Shown here: piece after piece, positions 9,018 through 17,616 of the stretch
Numbering within the stretch: position 1 is the stretch's first letter
How the letters are laid out: each line of letters begins with the position of its first letter
NCBI RefSeq assembly: GCF_014904745.1
Contig: NZ_JACZCS010000001.1
Location: 372,001-436,000, forward strand
DNA: 64,000 bases
Source of the DNA: Oricola nitratireducens
GTDB lineage: Bacteria > Pseudomonadota > Alphaproteobacteria > Rhizobiales > Rhizobiaceae
Reading direction: 5' to 3'
Notes under the pieces: model-generated
What the model saw: only the letters and a program-made list of their open reading frames with translations
Told to the model about the DNA's origin: nothing
Databases searched by the model: none
Position numbers and translations under genes: made by a program

Positions 9018-10268
9018 CTATTCCGCCGGCGCCGGTGTCACCGGCGCGGCGACCTCCTGCGGCATCGCCTCGCCGCGGGCCAACCTTGCCTCGACGCGCC
9101 GGTAGAACAGATAGGCGATGATGCTGACCGCGCCCATGGCGGGGATCACGATGGAAATCGAGGCCACCGGCGAACCGATCCAGGCGCCCACCGTTCCGCC
9201 GACCAGCCCCGAGCCTACTTGGAAGAAGCCGGTCAGTGACGAAGCCTGGCCCGCAATATGCGGAAACGGGCGCATGCCCGCCATCAGCAGGTAGGGCATG
9301 ATCATCGCCACGCCGAAGGACATCAACGCTACCGATCCCATTACCGTCAGCAGCGACGGCCCGAACACATGCGGCGCAATCGCCATCGAAACGCTTCCGG
9401 CGAAGATGAAGCAAAGGCCGGGGGCGACCGCCTGGCGCGGCGTCATCCAGCGCATCATCACACGAAACGCCACCGATCCCAGGAAGAACACGCCCGACTG
9501 GCACAGCATCGAGAAACCGAACTGCATCGGCGTCATGCCGATGACATCGATCATCACGAAGGGCAGCATCGTCGCCAGGGCATAGAAGATGCCCGCCCCG
9601 AAGGCGACAGAGATGGCCGAGGTCATGAATTCGGCGCTGCGAAGAAGTTCTCCGTAAGAGCGCGCGATCCTGCCTGGGCGGAACCGTGACGGATCGGGTA
9701 CGATCGTCTCCTTCAACGCGAACAGGCCGATCGCGCCGATGCCTACCCCGAAGAGCAGCATCAGCACGAACACCGCATGCCAGCCGGCGACCGCGACCGT
9801 GAAGCCGCCGAGCGCCGGCGAGATCGACGGCGCGACGGCGAGCATGATGCCGACGAGATTGAGAATGCGCGCACCGGCGTCGCCGGGAAAGAGATCGCGC
9901 ACGATGGCGCGCGAAACGGTCACGCCGATCGCCGCGCCGATGCCCTGCACAAGGCGGGCGGCGATCAGCACATGGACGTTCGGCGCCAGCGCCGCGCCGA
10001 GGCTTCCGGCGATGTAGATCGCGATGAAGACCAGCGTCGACAAGCGCCGCCCGAATGAGTCGGCGACCGGCCCGGCGGCGAGCTGGAAGAACGCGAAGCC
10101 GGCGAAATAGGCGGTCAAAGTCGCCTTGATCACGGCGGGCGTCGTCTGGAACGCCTCGACGAGTTGCGGCATGGCCGGCGTGTAGAGCGCCATGGAGATG
10201 GGGCCGAGCGCCACCAGGACGGACGAAATCAACGTCGTGCGCCGAACGCTCATGATCGGGGCTGTCAT
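9018..10268 (-). CDS. MFS drug efflux transporter, Bcr/CflA type
   Basis: A 416-residue, 12-helix major facilitator. The Bcr/CflA features are the N-terminal SMALYTPAMPQLVEAF, motif A between helices 2 and 3 (GPVADSFGRR), the VQGIGAAIGVTVSRAIVRDLFPG segment of helices 4-5, and the APSISPALGGF drug-antiporter motif in helix 5. It probably exports drugs or metabolites with proton exchange. Its ATG overlaps the stop of the upstream marR gene (ATGA), a standard regulator-pump operon. The specific substrate is unknown. Confidence 0.93.
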   Translation of the reverse strand: MTAPIMSVRRTTLISSVLVALGPISMALYTPAMPQLVEAFQTTPAVIKATLTAYFAGFAFFQLAAGPVADSFGRRLSTLVFIAIYIAGSLGAALAPNVHVLIAARLVQGIGAAIGVTVSRAIVRDLFPGDAGARILNLVGIMLAVAPSISPALGGFTVAVAGWHAVFVLMLLFGVGIGAIGLFALKETIVPDPSRFRPGRIARSYGELLRSAEFMTSAISVAFGAGIFYALATMLPFVMIDVIGMTPMQFGFSMLCQSGVFFLGSVAFRVMMRWMTPRQAVAPGLCFIFAGSVSMAIAPHVFGPSLLTVMGSVALMSFGVAMIMPYLLMAGMRPFPHIAGQASSLTGFFQVGSGLVGGTVGAWIGSPVASISIVIPAMGAVSIIAYLFYRRVEARLARGEAMPQEVAAPVTPAPAE

Positions 10269-10735
10269 TGCGGGTCCACCTCCGCCGTCTCGGAGGTCAG
10301 AAGGCCGTAGAGATTGGCGCGCACCTGCTTGAGCGCTTCCATCATCGTGTCGCGCTCGGCCGGGGCGAGGCCGGCAAACGATTGCTCGCGGATGGCCGCG
10401 GTTTGTTCGAGAATGCGGTCGATCAGTTTCTTCGCGGTCTCGGTTGCGACGACATTCTTGGCGCGCCGATCATCGGGATCGGGCGCGCGAGTGACGAGGC
10501 CCTGCTTTTCCAGCTTGTCGATGTAAACACATGCCGTCATCGGCTCGATGCCGAGGCGCTCCGCGATCTGGCTCTGCCGCGCGCCTTCCAGTGCCGCGAT
10601 ATGGAGCAGCGCGCGCGCCTCGCCCGGTGTGATGCCGAGGCCGGCGCTCGCAATGCGCTTCTCCAGCATCGCGCGCGTCATGCGCGCGATGTCGGTCACC
10701 ATGAAGCCGAATGTCTCGGAATCGATCACGGGCAA
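10265..10735 (-). CDS. MarR-family transcriptional regulator
   Basis: A winged helix-turn-helix regulator of about 156 residues. The recognition region reads RQSQIAERLGIEPMTACVYIDKLEKQGLVTR, followed by the wing PDPDDRRAKNVVATETAKKLI, both classical MarR features. A DNA-binding repressor that releases on ligand binding would be expected to control the co-transcribed MFS pump. There is no ATG at a suitable place: TTG 10735 has AAAGA just upstream, and GTG 10729 is the alternative. A palindromic operator candidate lies immediately upstream (10761-10773). Confidence 0.92.
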   Translation of the reverse strand: MPVIDSETFGFMVTDIARMTRAMLEKRIASAGLGITPGEARALLHIAALEGARQSQIAERLGIEPMTACVYIDKLEKQGLVTRAPDPDDRRAKNVVATETAKKLIDRILEQTAAIREQSFAGLAPAERDTMMEALKQVRANLYGLLTSETAEVDPQ

Positions 10736-10744
10736 GGTCTTTCA

Positions 10745-10773
10745 TAAGTCATGCATATAATAAGTCCGACTTA
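10745..10773. promoter_or_regulatory. Candidate MarR operator
   Basis: TAAGTC-C-GACTTA at 10761-10773 is a perfect 6-base inverted repeat around one base. A third copy of the half-site TAAGTC lies at 10745-10750. This block sits 10-38 bases upstream of the marR start, in a strikingly AT-rich patch, the normal place for MarR autoregulation. The function is inferred from position and symmetry. Confidence 0.65.
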
Positions 10774-10904
10774 CTATATTTCCGGGGTCTGTCAAGCGCC
10801 GCTTTCGTTCTTCGGCGCCGGATCGCGAGAATGCATCTTGGAAACCGCGCATTCATCGCCTAGCTGAAACAGCAAACCATTTCCCGATCCCGCAAGGAGC
10901 CTCT

Positions 10905-12947
10905 ATGACCGCGACTGCCACCATCTCGCCGCTGACCGACTGGACCGGCCCGCATGGCCTTCCGGATTTCACGGCGATCCGCGACGAGGACTTCGAACCC
11001 GTCATCCGAGCGGCCTTCGATGCGCATCTGGCCGAGATCGAGTCGATCGCCGCCGATCCGGCCGAGCCGACATTCGAGAACACGGTGGAGGCGCTGGAAA
11101 GGGCGGGCGAGAAGCTGTCGCGGGTGTCGGCGATCTTCTTCAACCGCGCCGGTTCGCACACCAACGATACGATTCGCGCGGTCGAGCGCACGGTGTCGCC
11201 GCTCTATGCGCGCCACCGCACCGCGGTTGCCATGAACAAGCCGTTGTTCGCCCGTGTCGACGCGCTGTGGAAAAAGCGCGATGCGTTCGGCCTGACGACG
11301 GAACAATACCGCGTGCTGGAACGGCGCTGGAAGGGTTTCGTGCGCTCCGGCGCGGCGCTGGAGGGCGCGGCGCAGAAACGCTTTGCCGAAATCACCGAGC
11401 AGCTGGCGACGCTCGGCACGCAGTTCGGGCAGAATGTGCTCAAGGATGAATCCGACTGGGTCCTGTTTCTCGAGGACGAAGCCGATCTCGAGGGCCTGCC
11501 GGGCTGGCTGGTCGATGCGCTCGCCTCGGTTGCCGAGGAGCGCTGTCATCCCGGCAAGCATGCCGTCAGCCTGTCGCGCTCGATCGCCGATCCGTTCCTG
11601 ACCTATTCGACGCGGCGTGATTTGCGCGAAAAGGTCTACACTGCATGGTCCGCGCGCGGCGAAAACGGCGGCGAGACCGACAATACAAACGTTATCGCCG
11701 AGACACTGGCGCTACGCCAGGAGCAGGCGGCGCTGCTCGGTTACGAGACCTATGCCGCCTACAAGCTCGACGACACGATGGCCAAGACGCCGGGCAATGT
11801 GAGCAATCTGCTCGAAACCGTCTGGGAAAAGGGCGTTGCGCGCGCCGGGGAGGAAGCCGACGACATCGCGGAGCTGATCGCAGCCGAGGGCCACAATTTC
11901 GCGCCGGCGAAATGGGACTGGCGTTATTACGCGGAGAAAATCCGCCAGCAGCGCTTCGATTTTTCCGACGACGACGTCAAACCCTACATGCAGCTCGAAA
12001 AGATGATCCAGGCGGCGTTCGCGGTTGCGACGCGGTTGTTCGGCATCACTTTCCAGGAGGTGAAGGGTGCGCCGCTCTATCATCCCGACGCACGGCTGTG
12101 GGTCGTGAAAAACCCGGACGGCTCGCACAAGGCGCTGTTCATCGGCGATTATTTCGCGCGGCCCTCGAAGCGGTCCGGCGCGTGGATGAGCGGGCTGCAG
12201 AGCCAGTCGAAGCTTCTCGGCGAGCCGCCGATCATCCTCAACACGATGAATTTCGCCAAACCGCCCGCAGGAAAGCCGGCCTTCCTGTCCTTCGACGATG
12301 CGCGCACGCTGTTCCATGAATTCGGCCACGCGCTGCACGGCATGTTGTCGGACGTTACCTATCCGTCGGTTTCGGGCACCAGCGTCTCGCGCGACTTCGT
12401 CGAACTGCCCTCGCAGCTTTACGAGCACTGGCTGACGGTGCCGGAGGTGCTCAACACCTATGCGCTGCATGTCGAGACGGGCGAGCCGATGCCGAAGGAA
12501 CTGCTCGACAAGGTGCTGGCGGCGCAGACCTTCAATGCCGGTTTCGAGACGGTCGAATACACCGCTAGCGCGCTGGTCGACATAGCCTATCACGCCAGGA
12601 AGAACGCTCCGGAAAAGCCGCTGGAATTCGAGGCGAAGGTTCTGGAGGATATTCGCATTCCCGACGCCATCGCGATGCGGCACCGCTCGCCGCATTTCCA
12701 GCACATCTTCGCCGGCGACGGCTATTCGGCGGGCTACTATTCCTACATGTGGTCGGAAGTGATGGATGCTGACGCTTTCGACGCCTTCGAGGAAACCGGC
12801 GATCCGTTCAACGCCGAGATCGCCGAGAAGCTGAAGACGCATATCTATTCGTCGGGCGGCACCGTCGATCCGGAGGACGCCTACAAGGCGTTTCGCGGCC
12901 GCCTGCCGACGCCGGACGCGATGCTGAAGAAACGCGGGCTGGTCTGA
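10905..12947 (+). CDS. dcp: M3-family zinc peptidase, peptidyl-dipeptidase Dcp type
   Basis: A 680-residue metallopeptidase of the thimet oligopeptidase (M3) family, which trims oligopeptides, in Dcp removing C-terminal dipeptides. The zinc site FHEFGHALHGML is in the second half, followed by the downstream Glu region (SRDFVELPSQLYEHW) and GYSAGYYSYMWSEVMDADAF, the substrate-binding Tyr loop typical of M3A. DWRYYAEKIRQQRF and the length of about 680 fit Dcp/OpdA; the two are hard to separate by eye. No signal peptide, so it is cytoplasmic. ATG 10905 has AAGGAG upstream. Confidence 0.94.
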   Translation: MTATATISPLTDWTGPHGLPDFTAIRDEDFEPVIRAAFDAHLAEIESIAADPAEPTFENTVEALERAGEKLSRVSAIFFNRAGSHTNDTIRAVERTVSPLYARHRTAVAMNKPLFARVDALWKKRDAFGLTTEQYRVLERRWKGFVRSGAALEGAAQKRFAEITEQLATLGTQFGQNVLKDESDWVLFLEDEADLEGLPGWLVDALASVAEERCHPGKHAVSLSRSIADPFLTYSTRRDLREKVYTAWSARGENGGETDNTNVIAETLALRQEQAALLGYETYAAYKLDDTMAKTPGNVSNLLETVWEKGVARAGEEADDIAELIAAEGHNFAPAKWDWRYYAEKIRQQRFDFSDDDVKPYMQLEKMIQAAFAVATRLFGITFQEVKGAPLYHPDARLWVVKNPDGSHKALFIGDYFARPSKRSGAWMSGLQSQSKLLGEPPIILNTMNFAKPPAGKPAFLSFDDARTLFHEFGHALHGMLSDVTYPSVSGTSVSRDFVELPSQLYEHWLTVPEVLNTYALHVETGEPMPKELLDKVLAAQTFNAGFETVEYTASALVDIAYHARKNAPEKPLEFEAKVLEDIRIPDAIAMRHRSPHFQHIFAGDGYSAGYYSYMWSEVMDADAFDAFEETGDPFNAEIAEKLKTHIYSSGGTVDPEDAYKAFRGRLPTPDAMLKKRGLV

Positions 12948-12953
12948 TCCGGC

Positions 12954-13934
12954 CTATTTCTTCTCCAGATGTCCGCCGAAGGCGAAGCGCATCGAGGAGA
13001 GGAGACGGTCGGCGAATTCCGATTCGCCGCGTGACGTAAAGCGCTGGAAGAGCGCCGCCGACAGGACCGGAACCGGGACGCCGGTGTCGATCGCCGCATT
13101 GATCGTCCAGCGGCCCTCGCCGGAATCGGATACGCGGCCATCATAGCCGTCGAGGTTCGGATCCTGGCTTAGCGCCTGCGCCGTCAGGTCGAGCAGCCAG
13201 GACGAGATGACGCTGCCGTGGCGCCAGACCTCGGCGATGGACGCGACGTCGAGATCGAAACGGTAATATTCGGGATGGTCGAGCGGGGTGGTCTCGGCAT
13301 CGGCGTCGCGGTCCCGCGCGCCGGCATTGGCCGCTTTCAGCAGGTTCATGCCCTCGGCATAGGCCGCCATCATGCCGTATTCGATACCGTTATGGACCAT
13401 CTTGACGAAGTGCCCCGCGCCGGCCGGGCCGCAATGCAGATAGCCGCGCTCGGCGGGGGTTTCGCCTTCTCCGCCCGGTGCGAGCGCTGCAAAGACGGGG
13501 TCGAGCCGCTGCACGGCTTGCCGGTCGCCGCCGATCATCAGGCAGTAGCCGCGATCCAGCCCCCAGACGCCGCCGCTGGTCCCGACATCGACGAAGTGGA
13601 TGCCGGATGCCTTGAGCCGTTCATCGGCGTCAACGGCCTCGCGGTAGGGAGAATTGCCGCCGTCGATGATGATGTCGTCCGGCGCCATCAGGGCGGCGAG
13701 GCTGTCGACCGTCTTTCCGACGATCGCCGCCGGCAGCATGATCCAGGCCGTGCGGGGCGGTTGCAGCAACTCAACAAAGCTTTCGAGGCTGTCGGCGCCT
13801 TTGGCGCCTTCGGCTTCAAGCGCGGCGACACTGTCGGGGTGAATGTCGTAGACGATGCATTCGTGACCGGCACGCAGCAGTCTGCGCACCATGTTGCCGC
13901 CCATCCTGCCCAGTCCGATCATACCGATTTGCAT
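12954..13934 (-). CDS. gnd: 6-phosphogluconate dehydrogenase, decarboxylating, short (GntZ-like) form
   Basis: A 326-residue enzyme oxidising 6-phosphogluconate to ribulose 5-phosphate with CO2 release. It has the N-terminal Rossmann motif GLGRMGGNM, then the DGGNSPYREA and GTSGGVWGLDRG substrate-binding blocks, and the catalytic FVKMVHNGIEYGMM containing the Lys and His-Asn. It is much shorter than the classical 470-residue Gnd and belongs to the roughly 300-residue form, which is often NAD-dependent. Convergent to dcp, 6 bases apart. Confidence 0.93.
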   Translation of the reverse strand: MQIGMIGLGRMGGNMVRRLLRAGHECIVYDIHPDSVAALEAEGAKGADSLESFVELLQPPRTAWIMLPAAIVGKTVDSLAALMAPDDIIIDGGNSPYREAVDADERLKASGIHFVDVGTSGGVWGLDRGYCLMIGGDRQAVQRLDPVFAALAPGGEGETPAERGYLHCGPAGAGHFVKMVHNGIEYGMMAAYAEGMNLLKAANAGARDRDADAETTPLDHPEYYRFDLDVASIAEVWRHGSVISSWLLDLTAQALSQDPNLDGYDGRVSDSGEGRWTINAAIDTGVPVPVLSAALFQRFTSRGESEFADRLLSSMRFAFGGHLEKK

Positions 13935-14081
13935 GCCGCCAAGTCCTTGCTGGTTTCCCGATCCAGTACCACTTAGATAGAAAGGGTCGCGTTGTCAGCC
14001 TTGCCGCAAGCCGGCTGGTCATCGCATCCCGGCCGGGACAAGCGAAAGCGGCGGCCGCCGCGCCAATCTGGAGTTCATGCG

Positions 14082-15170
14082 ATGCAATGGTCATTTCCGG
14101 TCGCGAAGATTGCGGGAACCGAGATCCGCATTCACCTGACCTTCTTCCTGCTGCTGCTGTGGATCGGCATTGCGTATTACCAGCAGGGCGGCAGTTCGGC
14201 GGCGATAGAGGGCGTGGCGTTCATCGTCGCTGTCTTCGCCTGCGTCGTGCTGCATGAACTCGGCCATGCGACCGCCGCGCGGCGCTATGGCATCAAGACG
14301 CCGCAGATCACGTTGCTGCCGATCGGCGGTGTCGCGCAACTGGAGCACATGCCGGAAAAGCCGAGCGAGGAAATCGTCGTGGCGGTCGCCGGCCCGCTGG
14401 TGAATGTCGTCATCGCGGCCGTGCTGATCATTGCCTTGGGACGGTATCCCGACATCGCGACGATCTCGCAGATCGAAAACACGTCGCTCGGTTTTGTCGC
14501 GCGGCTTGCGGTGGTCAATATCGTGCTGGTGCTGTTCAACCTGATCCCGGCCTTTCCGATGGATGGCGGGCGGGTGTTGCGGGCGTTGCTCGCCATGCGG
14601 TATTCGCGCGTTCATGCCACCGAAATCGCGGCGCGCGTCGGCCAGGTGGCGGCCTTTTTCTTCGGTTTTCTCGGGCTTCTTTCCGGCAATGTCCTGCTGA
14701 TCTTCGTGGCGATCTTCGTCTATGTCGCCGCCGCCTCGGAATCCCAGGCGACGAGCCTGCAGGCAATCGCCTCGAAGGTGAAGGTTCGCGACGCCATGAT
14801 CACGCATTACGATGCGCTCGGTCCGGCCTCGACGCTGGGCGATGCGGCAGAGGCGCTGCTGCGCACGACGCAGCACGAGTTCCCCGTCGTCGATGGTGGC
14901 GGTAATCTGCGCGGCGTCCTGACGCGCGAAGGTATGGTGGCGTCGCTGCAGGAGCGTGGCCGGTCGGCGCCGGTGTACGAGGTGATGATCCGGGACATCC
15001 CGGTGATCGGCGAAACCGAAATGCTCGACGCCGCGTTCAAGCTCCTGCAGGGCGCGAACGCCCCGGCGGTCGGCGTGACGGACCGCGAGGGACGTCTCAC
15101 GGGCTATGTGACAGCCGAAAACATAGGCGAACTGATGCTGGTTAGCGAGGCGTCCGGCAGAGCATCCTAG
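14082..15170 (+). CDS. Site-2 protease family membrane zinc peptidase with CBS domains
   Basis: A 362-residue M50B-type intramembrane protease. The zinc motif HELGH is in VVLHELGHATAARRYG and the second metal-binding segment is FNLIPAFPMDGGRVLRA, both in hydrophobic context, within about six helices. The C-terminal third holds two CBS motifs (KVRDAMITHYDALGPASTL and the segment up to GRLTGYVTAENIGEL), which usually bind adenine nucleotides. Targets of this family are mostly unknown. ATG 14082 follows CTGGAG and starts the typical WSFPVAKIAGTEIRIH leader; an extension to 13992 is possible but unlikely. Confidence 0.93.
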   Translation: MQWSFPVAKIAGTEIRIHLTFFLLLLWIGIAYYQQGGSSAAIEGVAFIVAVFACVVLHELGHATAARRYGIKTPQITLLPIGGVAQLEHMPEKPSEEIVVAVAGPLVNVVIAAVLIIALGRYPDIATISQIENTSLGFVARLAVVNIVLVLFNLIPAFPMDGGRVLRALLAMRYSRVHATEIAARVGQVAAFFFGFLGLLSGNVLLIFVAIFVYVAAASESQATSLQAIASKVKVRDAMITHYDALGPASTLGDAAEALLRTTQHEFPVVDGGGNLRGVLTREGMVASLQERGRSAPVYEVMIRDIPVIGETEMLDAAFKLLQGANAPAVGVTDREGRLTGYVTAENIGELMLVSEASGRAS

Positions 15171-15409
15171 TCCGGGTAGCAGGCGAGCGGGATATCGGGC
15201 CAGCGCGCCAGGTCGCAGCCAGCGATCTGTCGCCGGGTTTCGAAACCCTTGCTGACCGGTCCGGTCACCATCGGGTCCACGCCGTAAGGCGCATCGGCGT
15301 AGGCCAGTTCGGCGGCGGTCGGGTTCGTGTCGGGCGCGGTCACGGCGTCGCCGGCAATTGCAACGGCCGCAGCAAGAGCCGCGGCGGACAGGATATGAAG
15401 TAATGCCAT
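15167..15409 (-). CDS. Small secreted protein of unknown function
   Basis: An 80-residue protein with a clear hydrophobic leader (MALLHILSAAALAAAVAIAG) and a mature part of about 60 residues that has two cysteines (IAGCDLARW and LACYPD) able to form a disulfide. No family is recognised. It overlaps the end of the CBS protease gene by 4 bases on the opposite strand and is divergent from typA. The signal peptide and intact frame support it as real, but there is no homology evidence here. Confidence 0.6.
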   Translation of the reverse strand: MALLHILSAAALAAAVAIAGDAVTAPDTNPTAAELAYADAPYGVDPMVTGPVSKGFETRRQIAGCDLARWPDIPLACYPD

Positions 15410-15494
15410 GGTTCGTTCTCCCGGAACGCAAACTGCGCCACCCGGGTTAACAATTCATTAGGCATTGGTTCGTGACGTCAAAACACGGACGGTC

Positions 15495-15510
15495 TTTCGC
15501 AATTGCGAAA
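15495..15510. repeat. Perfect 16-base palindrome upstream of typA
   Basis: TTTCGCAATTGCGAAA is perfectly symmetrical. It lies between the divergent small secreted-protein gene and typA, 73 bases before the typA start. It could be an operator or a hairpin at the 5' end of the typA leader; there is no T-tract after it. Confidence 0.5.
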
Positions 15511-15540
15511 AAGCCGGTATGAGCACCTCAACAACGCAAT

Positions 15541-15570
15541 GCCGGGCCGAAGAGCCCGGCCTTTCATTTT
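15541..15570 (+). terminator. typA: Terminator-like hairpin in the typA leader
   Basis: GCCGGGC (15541-15547) pairs with GCCCGGC (15554-15560) around a 6-base loop, followed by the U-rich run CTTTCATTTT. No gene on this strand ends nearby, since the preceding plus-strand gene stops 370 bases upstream. The hairpin is therefore more likely an attenuator within the typA 5' leader, ending 12 bases before the ATG. Its activity is inferred. Confidence 0.5.
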
Positions 15571-15582
15571 CGGAATCAAGAC

Positions 15583-17403
15583 ATGGCAATCCGCAATATC
15601 GCGATCATCGCGCATGTCGATCATGGCAAGACAACGCTGGTCGACGAACTGTTGAAACAATCCGGTGTCTACCGGGAAAACGAGCGCGTGCAGGAACGCG
15701 CGATGGATTCCGGCGACATCGAAAAGGAACGCGGCATCACCATTCTCGCCAAGGCGACCTCGGTGGAATGGAAAGGAACGCGTATCAATATCGTCGACAC
15801 GCCCGGACACGCCGATTTCGGCGGCGAGGTGGAGCGCATCCTGTCGATGGTCGATGGCGCGATCGTGCTGGTCGACGCCGCCGAAGGCCCGATGCCGCAG
15901 ACCAAGTTCGTCGTCGGCAAGGCGCTGAAGGTCGGGCTCCGCCCGATTGTCGCGGTCAACAAGATCGACCGCTCCGACGCGCGCGCCGACGAGGTCATCA
16001 ACGAGGTGTTCGACCTGTTCGCGGCGCTCGACGCCACGGACGAGCAGCTCGATTTCCCGATCCTCTACGGGTCCGGCCGCGACGGCTGGATGGCGCCAGA
16101 AACGGAAAAACCGGCCGACGCGTCGCTGGCACCGCTGTTCGATCTCGTCCTCGAGCATGTTCCCGAACCGACGGTCGCCGAGGGACCGTTCCGAATGATC
16201 GGGACGATCCTCGAAGCCAACCCGTTCCTCGGCCGCATCATTACCGGCCGGATCCATTCCGGTTCGATCAAGTCGAACCAGTCGGTCAAGGTTCTGTCTG
16301 GGGACGGCAAACAGATCGAAACCGGCCGGATCTCGAAGATCCTCGCCTTCCGCGGCCTGGAACGCCAGCCCGTCGAAGAGGCGCATGCGGGCGACATCGT
16401 CGCCATCGCCGGCCTGTCCAAGGGCACGGTCGCCGACACGTTCTGCGATCCGTCCGTGACCGAGCCGCTGCAGGCGCAGCCGATCGATCCGCCGACCGTG
16501 ACGATGAGCTTCCTCGTCAACGATTCGCCGCTTGCCGGCACCGAGGGCGACAAGGTGACGAGCCGCGTCATCCGCGACCGGTTGCTCAAGGAAGCCGAGG
16601 GCAACGTGGCGCTCAAGATCGAAGAATCCGATTCAAAGGATTCGTTCTATGTCTCCGGCCGCGGCGAATTGCAGCTGGCCGTGCTGATCGAGACGATGCG
16701 CCGCGAGGGTTTTGAACTGGCCGTGTCGCGTCCGCGCGTCGTCATGCACAAGGACGAAAACGGAACGTTGATGGAGCCGATCGAGGAAGTCGTCATCGAT
16801 GTCGACGAGGAGCATTCCGGCGTCGTCGTGCAGAAGATGTCGGAGCGCAAGGCCGAGATGACCGAGCTTCGCCCGTCGGGCGGCGACCGCGTCCGTCTGG
16901 TTTTCTATGCACCCACGCGCGGACTGATCGGCTATCAGTCGGAATTGCTGACCGACACCCGCGGCACCGCCGTGATGAACCGCCTGTTCCATGACTATCA
17001 GCCCTACAAGGGCGAGATCGGCGGCCGCACCAATGGCGTGCTGTTGTCCAACCAGCCCGGCGAGGCGGTCGCCTATGCGATGTTCAACCTGGAAGACCGC
17101 GGCCCGATGATCATCGAGCCCGGCGACAAGGTCTATCAGGGCATGATCATCGGCATTCACACCCGTGACAACGATCTCGAGGTCAACGTCCTCAAGGGCA
17201 AGCAGCTCACCAACATCCGTTCGGCAGGCAAGGACGAAGCCGTCAAGCTGACGCCGCCGATCAAGATGACGCTCGACCGGGCGCTGTCCTGGATCCAAGA
17301 CGACGAGCTGGTGGAGGTGACGCCGAAGAACATACGCCTTCGCAAGACATATCTCGATCCCGTCGACCGCAAGCGCATGGAAAAGACGAAAGCCACCGCC
17401 TGA
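15583..17403 (+). CDS. typA: Ribosome-associated GTPase TypA/BipA
   Basis: A 606-residue translational GTPase of the EF-G type, involved in ribosome assembly and stress adaptation, notably at low temperature. G1 [10 protein letters not shown]3 [12 protein letters not shown] and G4 NKIDRSDAR are in the first 130 residues. Then come the beta-barrel domain, the EF-G V-like domain, and the TypA-specific C-terminal region with [18 protein letters not shown]. Length is standard. A long structured leader and a strong terminator flank it, so it is a single-gene transcript. Confidence 0.97.
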   Translation: MAIRNIAIIAHVDHGKTTLVDELLKQSGVYRENERVQERAMDSGDIEKERGITILAKATSVEWKGTRINIVDTPGHADFGGEVERILSMVDGAIVLVDAAEGPMPQTKFVVGKALKVGLRPIVAVNKIDRSDARADEVINEVFDLFAALDATDEQLDFPILYGSGRDGWMAPETEKPADASLAPLFDLVLEHVPEPTVAEGPFRMIGTILEANPFLGRIITGRIHSGSIKSNQSVKVLSGDGKQIETGRISKILAFRGLERQPVEEAHAGDIVAIAGLSKGTVADTFCDPSVTEPLQAQPIDPPTVTMSFLVNDSPLAGTEGDKVTSRVIRDRLLKEAEGNVALKIEESDSKDSFYVSGRGELQLAVLIETMRREGFELAVSRPRVVMHKDENGTLMEPIEEVVIDVDEEHSGVVVQKMSERKAEMTELRPSGGDRVRLVFYAPTRGLIGYQSELLTDTRGTAVMNRLFHDYQPYKGEIGGRTNGVLLSNQPGEAVAYAMFNLEDRGPMIIEPGDKVYQGMIIGIHTRDNDLEVNVLKGKQLTNIRSAGKDEAVKLTPPIKMTLDRALSWIQDDELVEVTPKNIRLRKTYLDPVDRKRMEKTKATA

Positions 17404-17420
17404 GCGCGGCGCAATCAAAA

Positions 17421-17448
17421 GGCGGAGGCACGTGCCTCCGCCTTTTTC
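17421..17448 (+). terminator. Intrinsic terminator of typA
   Basis: The 22-base stretch 17421-17442 is a perfect palindrome (arms GGCGGAGGCAC / GTGCCTCCGCC) followed directly by TTTTTC. It starts 18 bases after the typA stop. Confidence 0.9.
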
Positions 17449-17519
17449 GGTGCTGACAAGCCGACTTAACGCCGGCCGTTTACCTTACAGAATATTATAT
17501 TTCAGCATACATACCCCGA

Positions 17520-17533
17520 TTGACATGTATCAA
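17520..17533. promoter_or_regulatory. FNR/FixK-type anaerobox
   Basis: TTGAC-ATGT-ATCAA fits the TTGA-N6-TCAA core of FNR, FixK and FnrN sites. It lies inside a larger imperfect symmetry (CCCGAT ... ATCGGG, 17515-17541). The centre is about 90 bases before the start of the Gly-repeat protein, so activation from a -41.5 position would place transcription start near 17568. The intergenic location supports it; binding is inferred. Confidence 0.55.
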
Positions 17534-17616
17534 TGATCGGGAGGCGCTTCGCCGCTTGGATCGCGCAAGGGAGGAAGGGAATCGCCCCTGCCCCTACAGC
17601 GATCGAGGAGAAATTT

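Noticed and set aside
15447-15461. CtrA site (TTAA-N7-TTAG) between the small secreted-protein gene and typA
   Set aside because: One mismatch in a short motif that is expected by chance in AT-rich gaps; neither neighbour is a typical CtrA target.
17404-17616. A plus-strand start at 17533 extending the Gly-repeat protein by 28 residues
   Set aside because: ATG 17617 has the strong GAGGAG and opens directly into a Lys-rich leader; the extension would bury the signal sequence and overlap the anaerobox region.
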